Shown: in pieces, positions 36,706 to 48,817 of the stretch
How positions within the stretch are numbered: the first letter of the stretch is position 1
How the letters are laid out: each line of letters starts with the position of its first letter
Assembly: GCF_001540865.1 (NCBI RefSeq)
Contig: NC_033637.1
Coordinates: 5,601,737-5,665,736 of the forward strand
Direction of reading: 5' to 3'
DNA: 64,000 bases
Origin: Ananas comosus
Lineage: Eukaryota; Streptophyta; Magnoliopsida; Poales; Bromeliaceae
Position numbers and translations under genes: made by a program
Notes under the pieces: model-generated
What the model saw: the letters and a program-made list of their open reading frames with translations, nothing else
The model's database searches: none
What the model was told of the DNA's origin: nothing

Positions 36706-39700
36706 AAGAGAGAAAGAGAGAAAGAGTCCGGCCATGGTGCTTTTAAAAGCACTAAGCACTTGGTGCTTGTAAGTTTTCTACCGTTAGATCTACCTCTTTG
36801 ACCATTTCCACCCGTTAGATCATACTATTCAACCAACTACCCACTCAACCCTAGGGGACCACTATCATCCTAACCGCACATCTCTTAATTTAAAGGCCTA
36901 AAACCTACAAGCACCAATGATTTGGTACTTTTAAAAGCCTAGGAGCTCAATTCTATATGTATATATATTGCTTTTCTCACTAGCTAAAGAGATATTAAAC
37001 AAACAACAAAGGTACTTGCCTGCGAGTTTTTCCTTATGATCTTGTCAATTCGGCGAGCAAGAGATAGTCGCTTCATTACTTCAGGCATGTAAGCATCATC
37101 TATAGGAAATTGACGAAGTGTTTCCTGCAATATTATAAAATCAAATGAACTATGAAATATCTTTATCCATTATCAGGATAATTGAAAGTAATCAGTGAAG
37201 TGGAGCCACAAGTGATAACCGTATATAGTATACATGTAAAACAAACAAAAGCAGCTCTGAACAGTTCACTCTATGAATTGGCTCAGCAATCACAAATATT
37301 TATTCTCACAACTGCATCATTAGACCAAAATTCACACAATTGCATTATTAGACCATCAAATATAGGCATTACTTATGTACCATGTCTTAGGAGGTCATCA
37401 AAAAAAATCAAAGAAATTATAGTCATCCAATATAAAAATGTTTATGGCTGTTGTTATCAATGAATGCCGGATAGATGGGCAAGTTCACTGGCCAAGCCAT
37501 TAAATAATAAAAAGAAACCAATAGAAGCCATTAATGAAGGGTACATTATGGTTTAGCAATGAAAATTAACTTACCTTTGATAATGACTTGCATAGAGAAT
37601 AGAATTTGGTTTTGTCACTGGGAGAGATTAGTGCAATGCAGCAGCCATCAGCAGAAGCACGTGCTGTCCTTCCACTTCTATGGATATAAACCTTTGAAAA
37701 ATGTGAATATCAAATTAAAGAGATTCAGAGTACTTGATTTAAATGCATTATAAACCACTTACTTCTGCTGAGTGCGGCAATTGATAATGAACAACAGTTC
37801 GGACATGAGGAATGTCGAGGCCCCTCGCAGCAACATCAGTAGCCACTAAGACTCCATTCTCATTTCCACGGAAACGATCAATAGCCTGATTAAGTATACG
37901 AAATGATTAGAGCATTAAAGTTATAAAGATAGTAATTAAAAAAAAAAGACTAAATTAAGTAGCTACAACACTCTTACATCAATGAGTGAGAAAATGCAAA
38001 ATGGATGGCTGCTAGCAAAACAGAAGAATTTATATCCCGCTTCAATGATTTTTAACTAGGAATTTCAAACAATTCAAAGTAAATTTTGTGTTCACATATT
38101 CTATTAACATCTTGAACACCTACTTTAAGATGCAATTCATATCAATACCTTTAGGCTTTAGCTAGTACATTTCTGTCAAATTGCCAATGAAATTCTATTA
38201 AGATCTTATTAGATGTAAAAGAGAGCTCGAATAAACTCAAAAAAAAGATGTAAGAAAACTACTAGCAATCTTGAAGTATCAAATTCAAGCTAGACCATCA
38301 AATAGAAATTCCTAGGGCAGGAGTTACATGTATAATTTATTTTTACAAATTACAACAAATATTTCCATATACAAAGTAAAGGGACAGTTCACATTTTATG
38401 AGTTTACGCATACTATTCATCACTTCAAATTAGTGTCCTGTTGCTGCTTATGAAAGGATATATTAGCAAGATTATGATCACACATGGCATATATACTATC
38501 ACCTTCCAAATTCTTGCAAGTCCAATCACCAAGACCCTAAATGCAATAAATAAATGCTTCAATATTTAAGTCCTGTTGCCATAAAAAAGAGCAAGCTAGC
38601 CAAAGAGGTTTCCATTGGTTAGAAGGTCATGTGACTCATATATGTCCTAATAATATCCACATACCAAAATGAAAGTAGTCATGCCCAGGAACTCAAACCA
38701 GACCTAACATGGAATCAGATCTAAATAAGAAGTATCAAAATTTAGAATCTACTTGTACCAGGAACGAGTATAAATAATAGGTCTAAATCATGGATTGAAT
38801 TGCTCCATCATGCCCTGGTTAGCCATCAGCAGAATAATAACTAAATAACTCCCAACAATGACAATTGAGAAGTAAATCCTCTACGCAAAATGACATACAA
38901 GTAGTGATCGATCACCTTTAAGCGCGCTCTTTGCTGCATTTGGGCATGAAGAGTCCAAGAAGTAATGTCAAGAATGCGCAGCAAGGAAGAAATGTGACGT
39001 AAAGCTGCGATCGATGTGCAGAAGACCATTGTACGACCTTGGCCATGAACACTTAACATATAATACAAATATGCATCTTTATCCTCTTCGCCACACCTAT
39101 AAATGTCAGCAAATAGTAGCAATGGCTAGTCTTAAGTTTTTTTAAAAAAGTACATGCAACAGCAAGTAGCTAAATAAAAGTAACAGCAAATGTTCAAATT
39201 AATACAGGCCTCAAGGGTTGATGCACCATAATTTTCGAAAATAGATATATCAAGTTCTTTCTTTAAAACGGTTAAGCCCGTTCTATTCAACATAGATAAA
39301 CTAGTTTCAATACCAACCAGATAAATCAGCTTGGACACAGCAATTTCGTCTCAAAAGAAGATAGATACAATACATGCATTAATTTCGGCTCATAAGTCCC
39401 ATAATTGCTTGAGCTTCTTAAATAACTGATAACTCAGCATTCCCTGCATAAATGCAGAATACTTGTACTATTCTAAGAAATACTGAATAACGATTTTACA
39501 TTCAAAGCAGTGTTTGAAAAGGCGCAAGGCGCAAAAAGGCGCAAAGGCCTTATGGAGCCTAGGCACGAGGCGCACCGCGAGGCGCGCCTCAAGAAGGTAA
39601 GGCGCATATCTAATAAAAATAAAACACTCTTAACAAGCCTATTTTAAATGGATGTTTTATGTTAAAAAATTCTAAAATAGTAATACAAAAACAAAATAAC

Positions 39701-42700
39701 CATAAAAAAGTAAAGAAATCGCATGCATAAATGTTCTCAGCCTAAAAATAAAAAAACTATGTTTCAACTTAAAAGTGCTTGCTGCTTCTTGCTTCTTGCC
39801 GCTACTACTTATTGCCATTGGGGGGTGGAAAACAGAACGACCAAGAGAAAAGGAAAAGAAAACGTCCAAATTAGGAAATTTTTTTAAAAAAATTTCTTAA
39901 CACTTTAAAATATATTGAAGGAACTCAAAACCGAAAACCCAAACCCTTGACACATTAAGCGTAAATATCACAAGGCGCGTCTGAGGCGTGTGCCTTAGTC
40001 CTTAAGGCACTAAGACTCGCGCCTCGCGTCTAGACGCTGAGGCGCGCCTTTTCAAACACAGATTCAAAGAGAAAACAGAAAGGACATGCCACTGCAAGAA
40101 ACACACAGTCACTAGTTCATGTTCCAAAGAGCTATTTGAATGCTCAAGGATCACAAGACTTGTTTTTCAGCTTATATATCTTGTAGGATAAAAAGTAACA
40201 CTATTTGGGCAAAACATAGAAGTACGGGATGCATGTATGTTCTCAAGGAAAAGAAAAACAAAAAGCCCTAGAATATAGAGCCACAGCTGTAATATGAACT
40301 AAAACAGATGATGATCTAATTTGGTACAATATTCAAAGAACTGAGATTAGAGATAGCCTCAGAGCCTACTTTGAAGTACAAACAGTCCCCAAAAACCATT
40401 TCTTTTTCTTTTTTCTTTTTTCCTTCGGTGATTGACACTCCCTCAACTTTGATTCGAGTTACTTTCATTAGTTGGTTTAAGTGTTCCTGTAAAGACTAAC
40501 AACATTTTAGATATTAGCCACAAACTGTGAAAAAGAAACCTACGGATCTATTTTGCCGCAAAATCGGTTAGAACCATTAAATATTGACAGGACTTCGACT
40601 CAACCAACAACTTGAATGAAAAGAAGCACAAGTTGAGGAAGCGTCAATCAAAATTGTAGGGGTCTATTACAAAACCTTAACAGTTAGGGTGGTCTCCACA
40701 ACATCTTTCACTATATTATCCACTGACATAGGAAAAGTCATTCTATAAAAGTCATTAATGTTAGAAGGCACTTCGAGAATAGGAAAGGAACAAGGGATTG
40801 CGAGGTAAAGATTACTCAATGAAGGATTGTTCAAGTTTATTAGCCACAATCGCAGCATTCGTCAAATCAACAATTGCAGCATCAGGTCTCATTCCAGCTC
40901 GCTCCGAAAGCGTTTCTATGGAACTCAAACTGCCTGGCATGGACAACTTTGAAGTAGATAAGCCACGTTTAAGCTTTTTACGGAAATTATCAGATAACGC
41001 AATCGTAGCAGAGAACACAAATGTTTGCCTTTTCTTCCGTTGCAAAATTGGCATGGTTTCACAATTTGGAGTACTTTGTACGGATTGTTTGCCAGAGCTG
41101 TTAATCACTGGGAGCATGTCGATGATAGATTGTAATTCATGAAAATGACCATATTCTATCATTCTATCAGCCTCATCCAGCACTAAGAAAGACAATGAGT
41201 GCAGCTGCATCAAACAAGTAGAAAAAGAGTTAATAAGAATTTTTAATGTTTGTACAAAATGCCTATTAAATAATTGGTTGTTTGCATACATATCTCCTTG
41301 GTAATTGCATGCTTGCACTAAAAACCTTTATTATTAGTGTGTGCACCCCAGCAGGGGCAAGTGTGTGCAAAAACAACTACTGCATACGAAAATAGTGTGA
41401 ATACAAATAATTATGGTTTTCAGAGCCACGAAGACAAATCCTAATTTTGCAAGGGTATTTGCAATATTTCATGTATGTTACATTAGCAATTAGCTTCAAA
41501 ACCCATCACATAATACTGCAATAGAAAGTTCCGAGTATTATAGCGAAGAGAAATTGATTCCATTGAATTTTTGAAGCCTACAGGTATCCTAGAACATTAC
41601 AAGTCAACAACTTGAAGTGAAGGATAGACATTCTCAAAATTTATGAAATTTGTTGCAAGTTCAAATGCACTCATCTTAAACAATTCAACAATGCTAGATA
41701 GACATAAGTGATGGTAGAATCAAATAATCCAACTGCTTTTGTGTGCAGTAGAAACAGAAGCACAAAATTAGCTTCTACTTTTGTTGCTCGAAAGCTCATT
41801 TCAATTTCCCAACACAGCAGGAGGTCCAAACCTTTCAATTTGCCAAACGTTTTACAATAAGTAGCTATAATTGAAAGGCAGAAGCAGAAGCAGAAGCAGA
41901 AGCAAAAGCAAAGACCAAACTGACTCATAGTATGTCAATCACCTTGTACCATGGCTACATTTTTAAAAGCCTAATACACTCAAATGCCCTAATTGTCTGC
42001 CACAAGAAACATTAATGCAACTAATAATGAAGAATAACATGAAAACTTATCGCTCATGCTGACACACTGACCTCAGTAAGGTGTTGATCTCCTGCTGACA
42101 TCAGCTCCCACAGTCTCCCTGGAGTTCCAACAATAATCTCAGGCCTTCTTTTCAAAAGCCTTTCTTGCTTTTCCATAGACATACCACCAACAATTGGAAC
42201 AACTTGAACGTCAAGAAACTTGGCTGCTTCGATAAGATGATCACAAACCTAGAATAAGATATTTCAGACAATAATGGTTGTAGACGTAATTGATACATCT
42301 TCAGAAATTTAAATTCTATATGTGCATATTACTATTGTTAACATGCAATATCTAATAAGAAAGATTTAATGAATCAAGTCGACAAAAAAAAGTTGAGTGC
42401 AACCTAAAATGGCAAAATGGCTCTTAAGTTACATAATACATATTCTTCTTGCAAATGGGGTCCAAATATGAACAGATTTCACCTGGTTCATAAATGCAAA
42501 CTTTACACTAGTGTTCTAAAAGAAAGAGATAAGCCAAAAGAAAAGGATAGTTCTGTCAAATGTGCAACATATTGTTGCAAATTCTTTTGATGTTCAAATT
42601 TTCTGAATTATCCGTGAATCTCAATGACCAAGAAAAAAATTGGCAATTGGTGTGGGAAAGAACCATAGAATATCTGGAATTACCGAGTTTTGTTGAATTA

Positions 42701-45700
42701 TTCATTCAATTTTCAAATAAGTCGTATATGTATCACGATCAAGGATATTTGAGATTTTTTGCTTAATGCGGATTACCTGGAGAAATAGCAATAGAGCTTT
42801 TCCAAACATTTGTAGAGATATCTTCTGAAACATTTTTCAAATCCAAAAGTTCAGTATCTTCCTACGAATTAGTGAATCAGGCAGGGTTCTTTTGTGCCAT
42901 ACTCCCAGGAAAAGCTCGAACGACCTTCGTGGCAGAAGTATTTACTGGTTCCCTAGGAAAATATGTTGGTCTTGCAAAAACAATTAGGGGGTTTCAACTG
43001 ATCCTTTCCGGAGAATTAGATGGTCTGCCCGAGCAGGCCTTTTATTTGGTGGGTAACATCGATGAAGCTGAAGCGTCTAGATTCCTTAATTTCCTTCCAT
43101 AGGTTAGTTAGTCTTCTAATCAAGTTAATAACGTTTTAAACCAGGATTTGTAGTTTATATTCACAAACCTTGTTGTTTGCGAGGCTTTCAAATCCTATCA
43201 TTGTGTAGTAAAGCACATAGAATGGAGTGACCAGTAAATAAAAAAACAAAGATTCACACTAGGAAACTAGGATCAATTTGTTAATGAACCTTTATAGATA
43301 TTTAGGCAAGCAATATGATAACAGATACAGTGACTATTTAGTATTTAGTATAGAGATGAAATGATGAGCCACCAAAAGCTAATCAGCTAAGAATTGGCCA
43401 GCCCCACCTAGCATGGTTGGATGTAAATCCTTGATTACACATTCTGTTTGATACATTTACCCATTTTATACTCGTACTTGTCAGGCCTCCATTTCTATAG
43501 CTCAGATATCAAATTACGCAGAAAATTACAAAAAAAAAATCTTATATCATGACCACAGAACTTTATTCCCATGATTCATTGTATGCTAGGTTTACACAAA
43601 CACATATAGGGGAAACAACATGTGACATGATACGACTCAGAGCGAGCAAGTCACCAACTTTGCAAAAACAAGGACACCAGGATAGCAAGGACACAACCAT
43701 ATAAATGAAATAGATTATATGGAAGCAATTAGAAGTGAGGGGTATCAACCAAAATAAATAAATAAATAAATAAATATATATATATATATATATATATTGA
43801 AGTTGGAGGATCCATTCCAAAATGGCCTATTGTTGAGGGGCCTCCATATATTTTCACCTTTTATTTAACTTAAGAGAGAGAATAACGAGACTTATTTGAA
43901 GAGAATAAAAGAAAAGATAAGGAGAAAGGTTAGATGATATGTACTCAATTTTTTTCAAAATTACGTCATACATTAAGAGCATATTTGGTTTATGAGTGGA
44001 ATCGAAATTGGAAATGGTATTGGATTGCATTGGAACGGGAAATGGAACGACGAATTATCGAAAAATATTTGGTTCATTATTGGAATGGAAATTGGAATGG
44101 ACATGTAGAATTTTAAGAAAGGGTTTTGGTTAAGAGAGAGGAGAGTGATGAAGGGAGAGGAGGGGGAAGTGTTCGTAAGAGAGAGTTCTAAGTGGTTTAC
44201 CAGGAATGGGCCAATCCGGGATTCAAAACCGGATCGAACCATAAATGCATTCAGTCATTCCTACCAAACAAACAACAACTATCGGACAATAAATCTCATT
44301 ATGATTCCATAGTCTAAAATAGGTGAATCAAACAAGCCCTAAAATTACATGAATACAATGATAATCTTCAAAAGATTTACATGGGATTAAAGAATCAAAT
44401 ATGAGAATGAGAAATTGGATTGACCTTATAAACGAGCACTAGAGAAACTTTATGTCTGAGCCCTCATCATTCTTCCCTTAATTTCATTAATTATGATCCA
44501 TGCAATTGGGATTTGATCATAAAACTAAGAGGCAATTGGGAAGGAAATCATAATATCACTATTTCTCACTTGGATGCCTTCTTTCATTATTTCCCTATTT
44601 GTAAGTTCCGAAAGTGGGATAGAACAAGAGAAAGAGATGCCTTCTTTCATTATTTCCCTATTTGTAAGTTCCGAAAGTGGGATAGAACAAGAGAAAGAGA
44701 GAAATTATCACGAGAAATGGGAACAGAGGAAGGAGGACTTGAGGGCTTATGGTCCACTATTTTCTCTTAAAGTCATTGTCGCACAGCGGAAACACATTAG
44801 TGCAGCATCCCAGCATGGTACATGCCAGATACACGTCCAATGCAGGATATGAGGCACCCCGAGCGGCGTCTTTGTTCCCTACTCCCTTGGATTTTATAAG
44901 GCTGAAATCTGAGACCTTTTGTTGGCCATCAACCAAATTAAAACATAATTATCTTATCAATTAACAGCATGTAAATATTTACACATTTATTTATTAGGAA
45001 TTTTATCTCCTGAAACAATACCCTTATTAATTTAATGCCTTTGTTCTCATGTATCAAAACTACGTAACCTCATAAGTTCTTCCTATTAAGTACCTAGAAT
45101 TATAGAAGCCCAACTAATGAGAATGAAGGACTCCCATTTATAATACGTTTCAAATAGTCACAGTATTCAAAACTTGTTGACATTTATTTCATGTCTGTAA
45201 CAACCCACTCGGGAGAAAAAAGACGTAAGTGGACATAAGTACAAAATAATGATAACATAAGGTTACAACTATAGACAACAAATGAGCATAAATTAGTATT
45301 ACATGATTTGTCAATTAAGCCAAATCCACTAGGTCAATTAAATCAAATTTTATGCTTTCTAAACACTAATTACATGACAAGAAAATCTTGTTATCAAGTG
45401 AGTCACAAGTACCTTCAAACACCAAGTTACATAGTAACAAATATTAAAAACCTCGATATCAAATGAGTTACAGGTACCTGCAATGCAAGCTCTCTCGTAG
45501 GAGTCACAATAAGAGCTCGAAGTGGGCCCCCCTTAAATCTTTCCTCAGCCGATTTTGCATCTTCTTGGACTGATCTTGCAACTTTTTCTCGTTCATCGAG
45601 AAAGCGTTGTAGAATAGGAAGCCCAAAGGCAAGCGTTTTACCAGAACCTGTCTCAGCCGCACCAATGACATCCTGCAGGGATAGGACAGTGAGAAACACT

Positions 45701-47379
45701 GTAAGAACCACTAGCCAACAAATGGTTTTGTTTCTTTTTTCAATGTGTTATACTCCTAATCCATAATTGTTAGTTATTACAGGATGCAGACAAGGATACG
45801 CTTTTTCTTTTAGAAGAAATTATTCACCAGACGTCATCCACCATGCTAGCCATCAAGCGCACAGTTGATATTCCCTCAATCCCATTCCCATTTTAAATCT
45901 CGACCGCCGAGTGTGTTGCATGCTCAACTAGATTTAAAATTTATTCTCTTTAAATGCTGTGGTGATTGAAAGAAGAGGTGGAAGAGAATGCCAATCACTC
46001 GGCAGTCCATAGATAAAGTGATGGACAGGTGCAGAATTAATTATTTCTGTGTGAGAGAGGGAAACAGGATGAAGCAGGTACACAAAATTGGGAATTTCCA
46101 GTCATTAACCAAACGACCAGGCATCCATATGTAGCTTTTCCTAGTGAACTCTATAATTACTCAAATAACTGGCTTCATTCTACAAGAGCAAGGCATTCCC
46201 CATCAACTCTTCTATGACCAGAAAAATGAGCAAGAAAATGGTGAGTTATAGCAAATTTGTGAACAATGAGCCACAGAACTTGAAAGGGAAAACAAAGGGA
46301 TAGATGAGACCATATAGCAAGAGACCAACCTTCCCTTGATGAGCAGCAGCAGGAATGCAGGCCTTCTGGATGGGTGTCGGTTCGCTGAATCCAAGCCTAC
46401 GAATCGATTTAATCAGAAGAGGATGGAGCCTCAACTCTTTCCATGCATAAACTTCATCCTCTCTGAGAAGCAGCTCCTCACGAACATCACCTTTCATATC
46501 ATTACGCACCTCTAGCAACAGTTTAGCTTAAACTACATTAATAATTGCTGATTTGTAAATAATATGGTTCGTAACTGAGCAATGCAAGAGATGCATCAAA
46601 TTGACTGATACATGAATTCATTAAATATCCATGAGAATACTAGAAAATTGCTTCATGGAAAGGCAGTACCGACGAGTCCTTTTAATATCAGAATATTTAC
46701 TACAGAGATTATAACAACGAAAAGAATAAATTTTGTATATATATCTATGTCTATGAACCGTGAACCGAAAACCCTAGACCTGGGATACACATAGTAGGGA
46801 GTAGCAGCATCAATACTACACAATAAGAAACAAGATAAACAACAACAGGGATTAACAGATATACCTTCTACTTTACCCTCCTCCACAAGCCCATCTTTGT
46901 TCTCTCCATTCTCACTGGCCTCCACCTGATTACTCTTCTTCTTATTTCTGCTATTCTTCTTCTTCTTCTTCTTCATCGGTCGCTTCTTCTCCGTCTCCTT
47001 CTCCCCTCCGTCATCGTCTTCGACAGCAGAGGACTCGCTTTCGCCTCCTCGCTTCCTCTTCTTCGGCTCGAAAGAAGAAGAGGCGTTCTTCTTATCCCTC
47101 TTCTTGTTCTTCTTGTTCTCCTCTCCGCCCAATGGCTCAAAGGCTCCCCCAATGAACGCATACTGCGACTCGTCGATCTCTTCCAAGGAAACAAAACCTG
47201 TCCAGATTACGAGCGACAAAGGGAGAAAGAAATTAAGGGGAAAAAAGACGGGAGAAGCGAAGGATTGGAGGAGATGAGGAGGAGGGAATACTGAAGATGT
47301 TACCTCCTTCTTTGCCTCTGGCGAGGACGAGGAAGGGGTCGTCGGAAGGCGGCGGAAGAGGCCGTGATGGGTCGGCCAT
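26858..47379 (-). CDS. RH13: DEAD-box ATP-dependent RNA helicase, DDX24/RH13 type
   Basis: Complete gene. Exons by my splice model (minus): 47379-47304, 47197-46865, 46511-46330, 45672-45478, 42248-42072, 41204-40816, 39096-38916, 37885-37763, 37691-37575, 37124-37020, 30999-30859, 30716-30651, 29920-29762, 27115-27036, 26930-26858. All phases agree, giving 798 residues. Start is [16 protein letters not shown]. Residues 50-136 are Lys/Glu-rich (likely nucleolar targeting). Helicase motifs: Q motif GFSEPTPIQ (177), AAETGSGKT (202), PTREL (255), TPGR (304), DEAD (331), SAT (386), ARGLDI (530), HRSGRTAR (556). The C-terminus is basic. The DDX24/Mak5 family unwinds RNA during 60S ribosome assembly in the nucleolus. 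The last intron (27035-26931) is inferred from GTGTAA/TTTTGCCAG; without it the frame also stays open to 26858. Intron 10 uses a GC donor (37019-37018). The gene diverges from the phosphatase at 49004. Confidence 0.93.
27340..28080. repeat. AT-rich low-complexity repeat inside helicase intron 13
   Basis: About 740 bp of degenerate AAATTTGAATTC/TTCAAATTT words, the same kind as 2390-2960. No coding content. Confidence 0.75.
28400..28870. mobile_element. Foldback MITE in helicase intron 13
   Basis: The stretch ATGGTCTAGAATATATGAAG (about 28480) is repeated in inverse as CTTCAAACATTCTAGACCAC (28745), and GATCAACGATCC pairs with GGATCATTGATT. The GTGCTTCTAAAAGCAC word at 28832 is shared with the element at 36726-36955, so the two may be one family. 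Confidence 0.6.
31952..32041 (+). pseudogene. Exon-like fragment antisense in helicase intron 10
   Basis: ATG in a fair context starts a 30-codon Pro/Ser-rich frame, [20 protein letters not shown] through PTPGAE, that runs exactly into GAG|GTACTC, a plausible donor. C-rich sequence follows. It could be the captured first exon of an unknown gene carried by a mobile element, or chance in CT-rich DNA. No further exon found. Confidence 0.25.
32437..32835. mobile_element. MITE with GGGCATGTTT/GGGCCTGTTT ends
   Basis: Begins AAGGGCCTGTTTGTTTGC and ends GTGAAATAAACATGCCCTAA, giving imperfect inverted ends. A second ending of the same type (CAGTGAAATAAACATACCAT) is at 34149-34168, so another related copy lies to its left (about 32850-34168). 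Confidence 0.5.
34186..34490. repeat. (CA)n/(TA)n/GTATGTA microsatellite
   Basis: Long CA, TA and TATGTATG runs in helicase intron 10, opening in (CA)n and closing in (AC)n. The Tyr/Ile/Cys-rich frames across it are artefacts of the repeat. Confidence 0.9.
34496..34946. mobile_element. TACTATACTC-type MITE, copy A (truncated)
   Basis: Starts GCGGCTACTATACTCTTATG and continues as copy B, but stops at the assembly N (34947), where its right terminus is missing. Confidence 0.8.
35063..35602. mobile_element. TACTATACTC-type MITE, copy B (complete)
   Basis: Left end CGGCTACTATACTCTTATGA and right end AAGAGTATAGTAGCCCTA are inverted. The inverted region extends about 170 bp, including ATCGACGATCCATACC on the left and TGGATCATCGATTTTG on the right. 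The terminus itself can fold (CTTATGAGTACGA ... TCGTACTCATAAG). Flanked by (TA)n runs on both sides. Confidence 0.85.
35683..36115. mobile_element. TACTATACTC-type MITE, copy C (internal deletion)
   Basis: Left end CCGGCAACTATACTATGATG and right end AAGAGTATAATAGGGCTAT. The middle is shorter than in copy B. It follows a TA/GA microsatellite. Confidence 0.8.
36106..36657. mobile_element. TACTATACTC-type MITE, copy D
   Basis: Abuts copy C directly: GGGCTATAACACTCTTATGA at the left, ATAATAGTATAGTTGCCGCA at the right, then (TA)n. Confidence 0.8.
36726..36955. mobile_element. Small MITE with GTGCTTTTAAAAGCAC termini
   Basis: Left GGCCATGGTGCTTTTAAAAG and right GGTACTTTTAAAAGCCTAGG are inverted, and internal words AAGCACTTGGTGCTTG and CAAGCACCAATGATTTGG pair. 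It lies 65 bp from helicase exon 10. Confidence 0.65.
39500..39507. other. 8-bp target duplication (ATTCAAAG), left
   Basis: Repeated at 40062-40069 on the other side of the hAT-type element. Confidence 0.75.
39508..40061. mobile_element. Non-autonomous hAT-type transposon (554 bp)
   Basis: Starts CAGTGTTTGAAAAGGCGC and ends GCGCCTTTTCAAACACAG, an inverted repeat of 18 bp with one mismatch. It is flanked by a perfect 8-bp duplication, as expected for hAT elements. Subterminal GGCGC-rich repeats lie on both sides. No transposase frame. It sits in helicase intron 6. Confidence 0.85.
42767..43101 (+). pseudogene. Mosaic of plastid gene fragments (rpoC1, ndhK, atpB)
   Basis: One open frame, closed by TAA at 42764 and TAG at 43100. 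It joins pieces that look plastid-derived: [16 protein letters not shown] (rpoC1, catalytic RNA polymerase subunit), then [19 protein letters not shown] (end of ndhK), then [14 protein letters not shown] and [19 protein letters not shown] running to LVGNIDEA (C-terminal part of atpB). In plastids rpoC1 is far from the others, so this is a rearranged nuclear insertion, possibly by way of mitochondrial DNA. It is antisense within helicase intron 4 (45477-42249). The upstream frame 42560-42766 is not recognised. Not expected to be functional. Confidence 0.75.
43795..44345. mobile_element. Repeat fragments in helicase intron 4
   Basis: 43800-43860 matches the MULE-like family (GGCCTATTGTTGAGGGGCCT). 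43975-44340 runs from GAGCATATTTGGTTTATGAG to GGTGAATCAAACAAGCCCTA with internal GGAATGG/CCATTCC-type pairing, so it is probably a separate MITE. Ends are not precise. Confidence 0.4.
44573..44701. repeat. Perfect 63-bp tandem duplication
   Basis: Two consecutive copies, 44573-44635 and 44636-44698, starting GATGCCTTCTTTCATTATTT. 63 is a multiple of 3, so the frame stays open through both copies, but I see no gene here. Confidence 0.9.
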
Positions 47380-48450
47380 CAAGAAAGAGGAGAGGGGGGT
47401 GATGGCGGTACAACGGTCCGTGCCGACCGCCGGGAAGTAGAAACGCGGCTATTAAACTTCCAATTGCAACCTAGGGCTTGTTTGTTCGGCTGAGAGTGGA
47501 CCGGTGTAAAGCCGTTTCGGCCGTGAATAATCAACCTACTGTTTGATTCGAAACAGCGTAAGAATCTAAGTCAATTACTATAAAAAAAAATATTAAAAAA
47601 TCATATAATAATATAATTGAAGATAATAATATTATTTATATTTAAATATATTTAATTATTGTACTAATTACTCTTTTGTTTAGTTTATATTTAAGGGATT
47701 TATTTTATAGATAGATAGATAGATACTACACTGTACTTATAGATTTTTTATACTTTTCATATTGTACTTTTTTTTTCTAAAAATACTATTCAACTGTCTT
47801 TTTTTATTGTCCATCCCTACACTATAAATAATAAATCTATAACTTTGAGCGAAAACTATTAAAAACTATTAATTAAAAGTTGCAGAGTAATTAATATTCA
47901 ACTTATTTTCAAACAAAAAATATATAAAATATATAAAATAATAAAAGAATAATTAAAAATAACTTTATAGAAGATTTGAGTGGATCTATCGTAAATATTT
48001 GTTCTATATTTTTTTCCTATTTAGACGACACCTCCTAATAAAGTTGTTAGATTTTATTTAAAATAACAAATTTATTAACGGTTATATAGAGTTTGGTAAA
48101 AGAATAAGTGATATTTATGAGAAAAAATACAAGATAAAAAATAAATTTAAAATACAATATAAAAATTGGTAAATATAATAATACAATAATATCGTTGAAA
48201 AATATTAATATAATATATTAAATAAAAATAATATTAAATTACAGTGCAATGAGGCGTAATTAAGCCTAGACTCTTTTTTACATAGTTCTTGGGAACAAGG
48301 ATGAGATTCATTGAACTAATTTGATGTTAGTAATATATAAATTAAATAAATTATATAAATATAAAATATATGTATTTAATATATTATCGAGCTGAACACG
48401 AACAAACTGATTCTAACTCGTGTTTGAGCTCATATATTCTGCTTGTTTGT
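47380..48450. promoter_or_regulatory. Divergent intergenic region, helicase and phosphatase
   Basis: About 1.6 kb separates the two start codons, including the element at 48467-48817. The helicase-proximal 80 bp is GC-rich leader. From 47580 to 48400 it is AT-rich with (ATAG)n at 47709-47726. I cannot point to a firm TATA box for either gene. Confidence 0.4.
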
Positions 48451-48466
48451 TAAGAAATTTTCATTC

Positions 48467-48817
48467 AGGGTTAAAGTGGGGTTAAAGTTTTTTTGTGTTT
48501 GGTTGGGGGTTGGATTTAGTCCAGAATAATAAAAAATAGTGTTTGGTTGGGTAGGTGGGATAAGAAGATAATGATTGATAAAGAAGAATAATGATTGGTT
48601 GGAGTAGGTGTGATAAGAAAGATAATGGGTTATTATGAATAAAAAATAGTGTTTGTTTGGAGTTTGGTGGGGTTAGGTGGGGTTAGCTAACCCGAAATAA
48701 TTTATTTGAGGTCGGATTAGGTGGGATTAGGTAATCCCACCTATTTTTTAAGGTGTTTGGGAATAAAATGGGGGTTAAGGGGTTATTCCACCCTTTAACC
48801 CCCAACTAAACCAGGGC
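48467..48817. mobile_element. Element flanked by 16-bp direct repeats
   Basis: The 351-bp insert starts AGGGTTAAAGTGGGGTTAAA and ends CTTTAACCCCCAACTAAACC then AGGGC. It is bounded by TAAGAAATTTTCATTC at 48451-48466 and again at 48818-48833. The ends are partly inverted (GGGGTTAAAG/CTTTAACCCC). The 16-bp duplication is longer than the 2-10 bp of known DNA transposons, so the mechanism is unclear. Confidence 0.6.

Noticed and set aside
42560..42766. Frame upstream of the plastid mosaic
   Set aside because: It has no similarity I recognise. It may be organellar, but I cannot assign it.
44513..44770. Open frame with duplicated [17 protein letters not shown]
   Set aside because: The repetition comes from a 63-bp tandem duplication; no start context, splice context or family.
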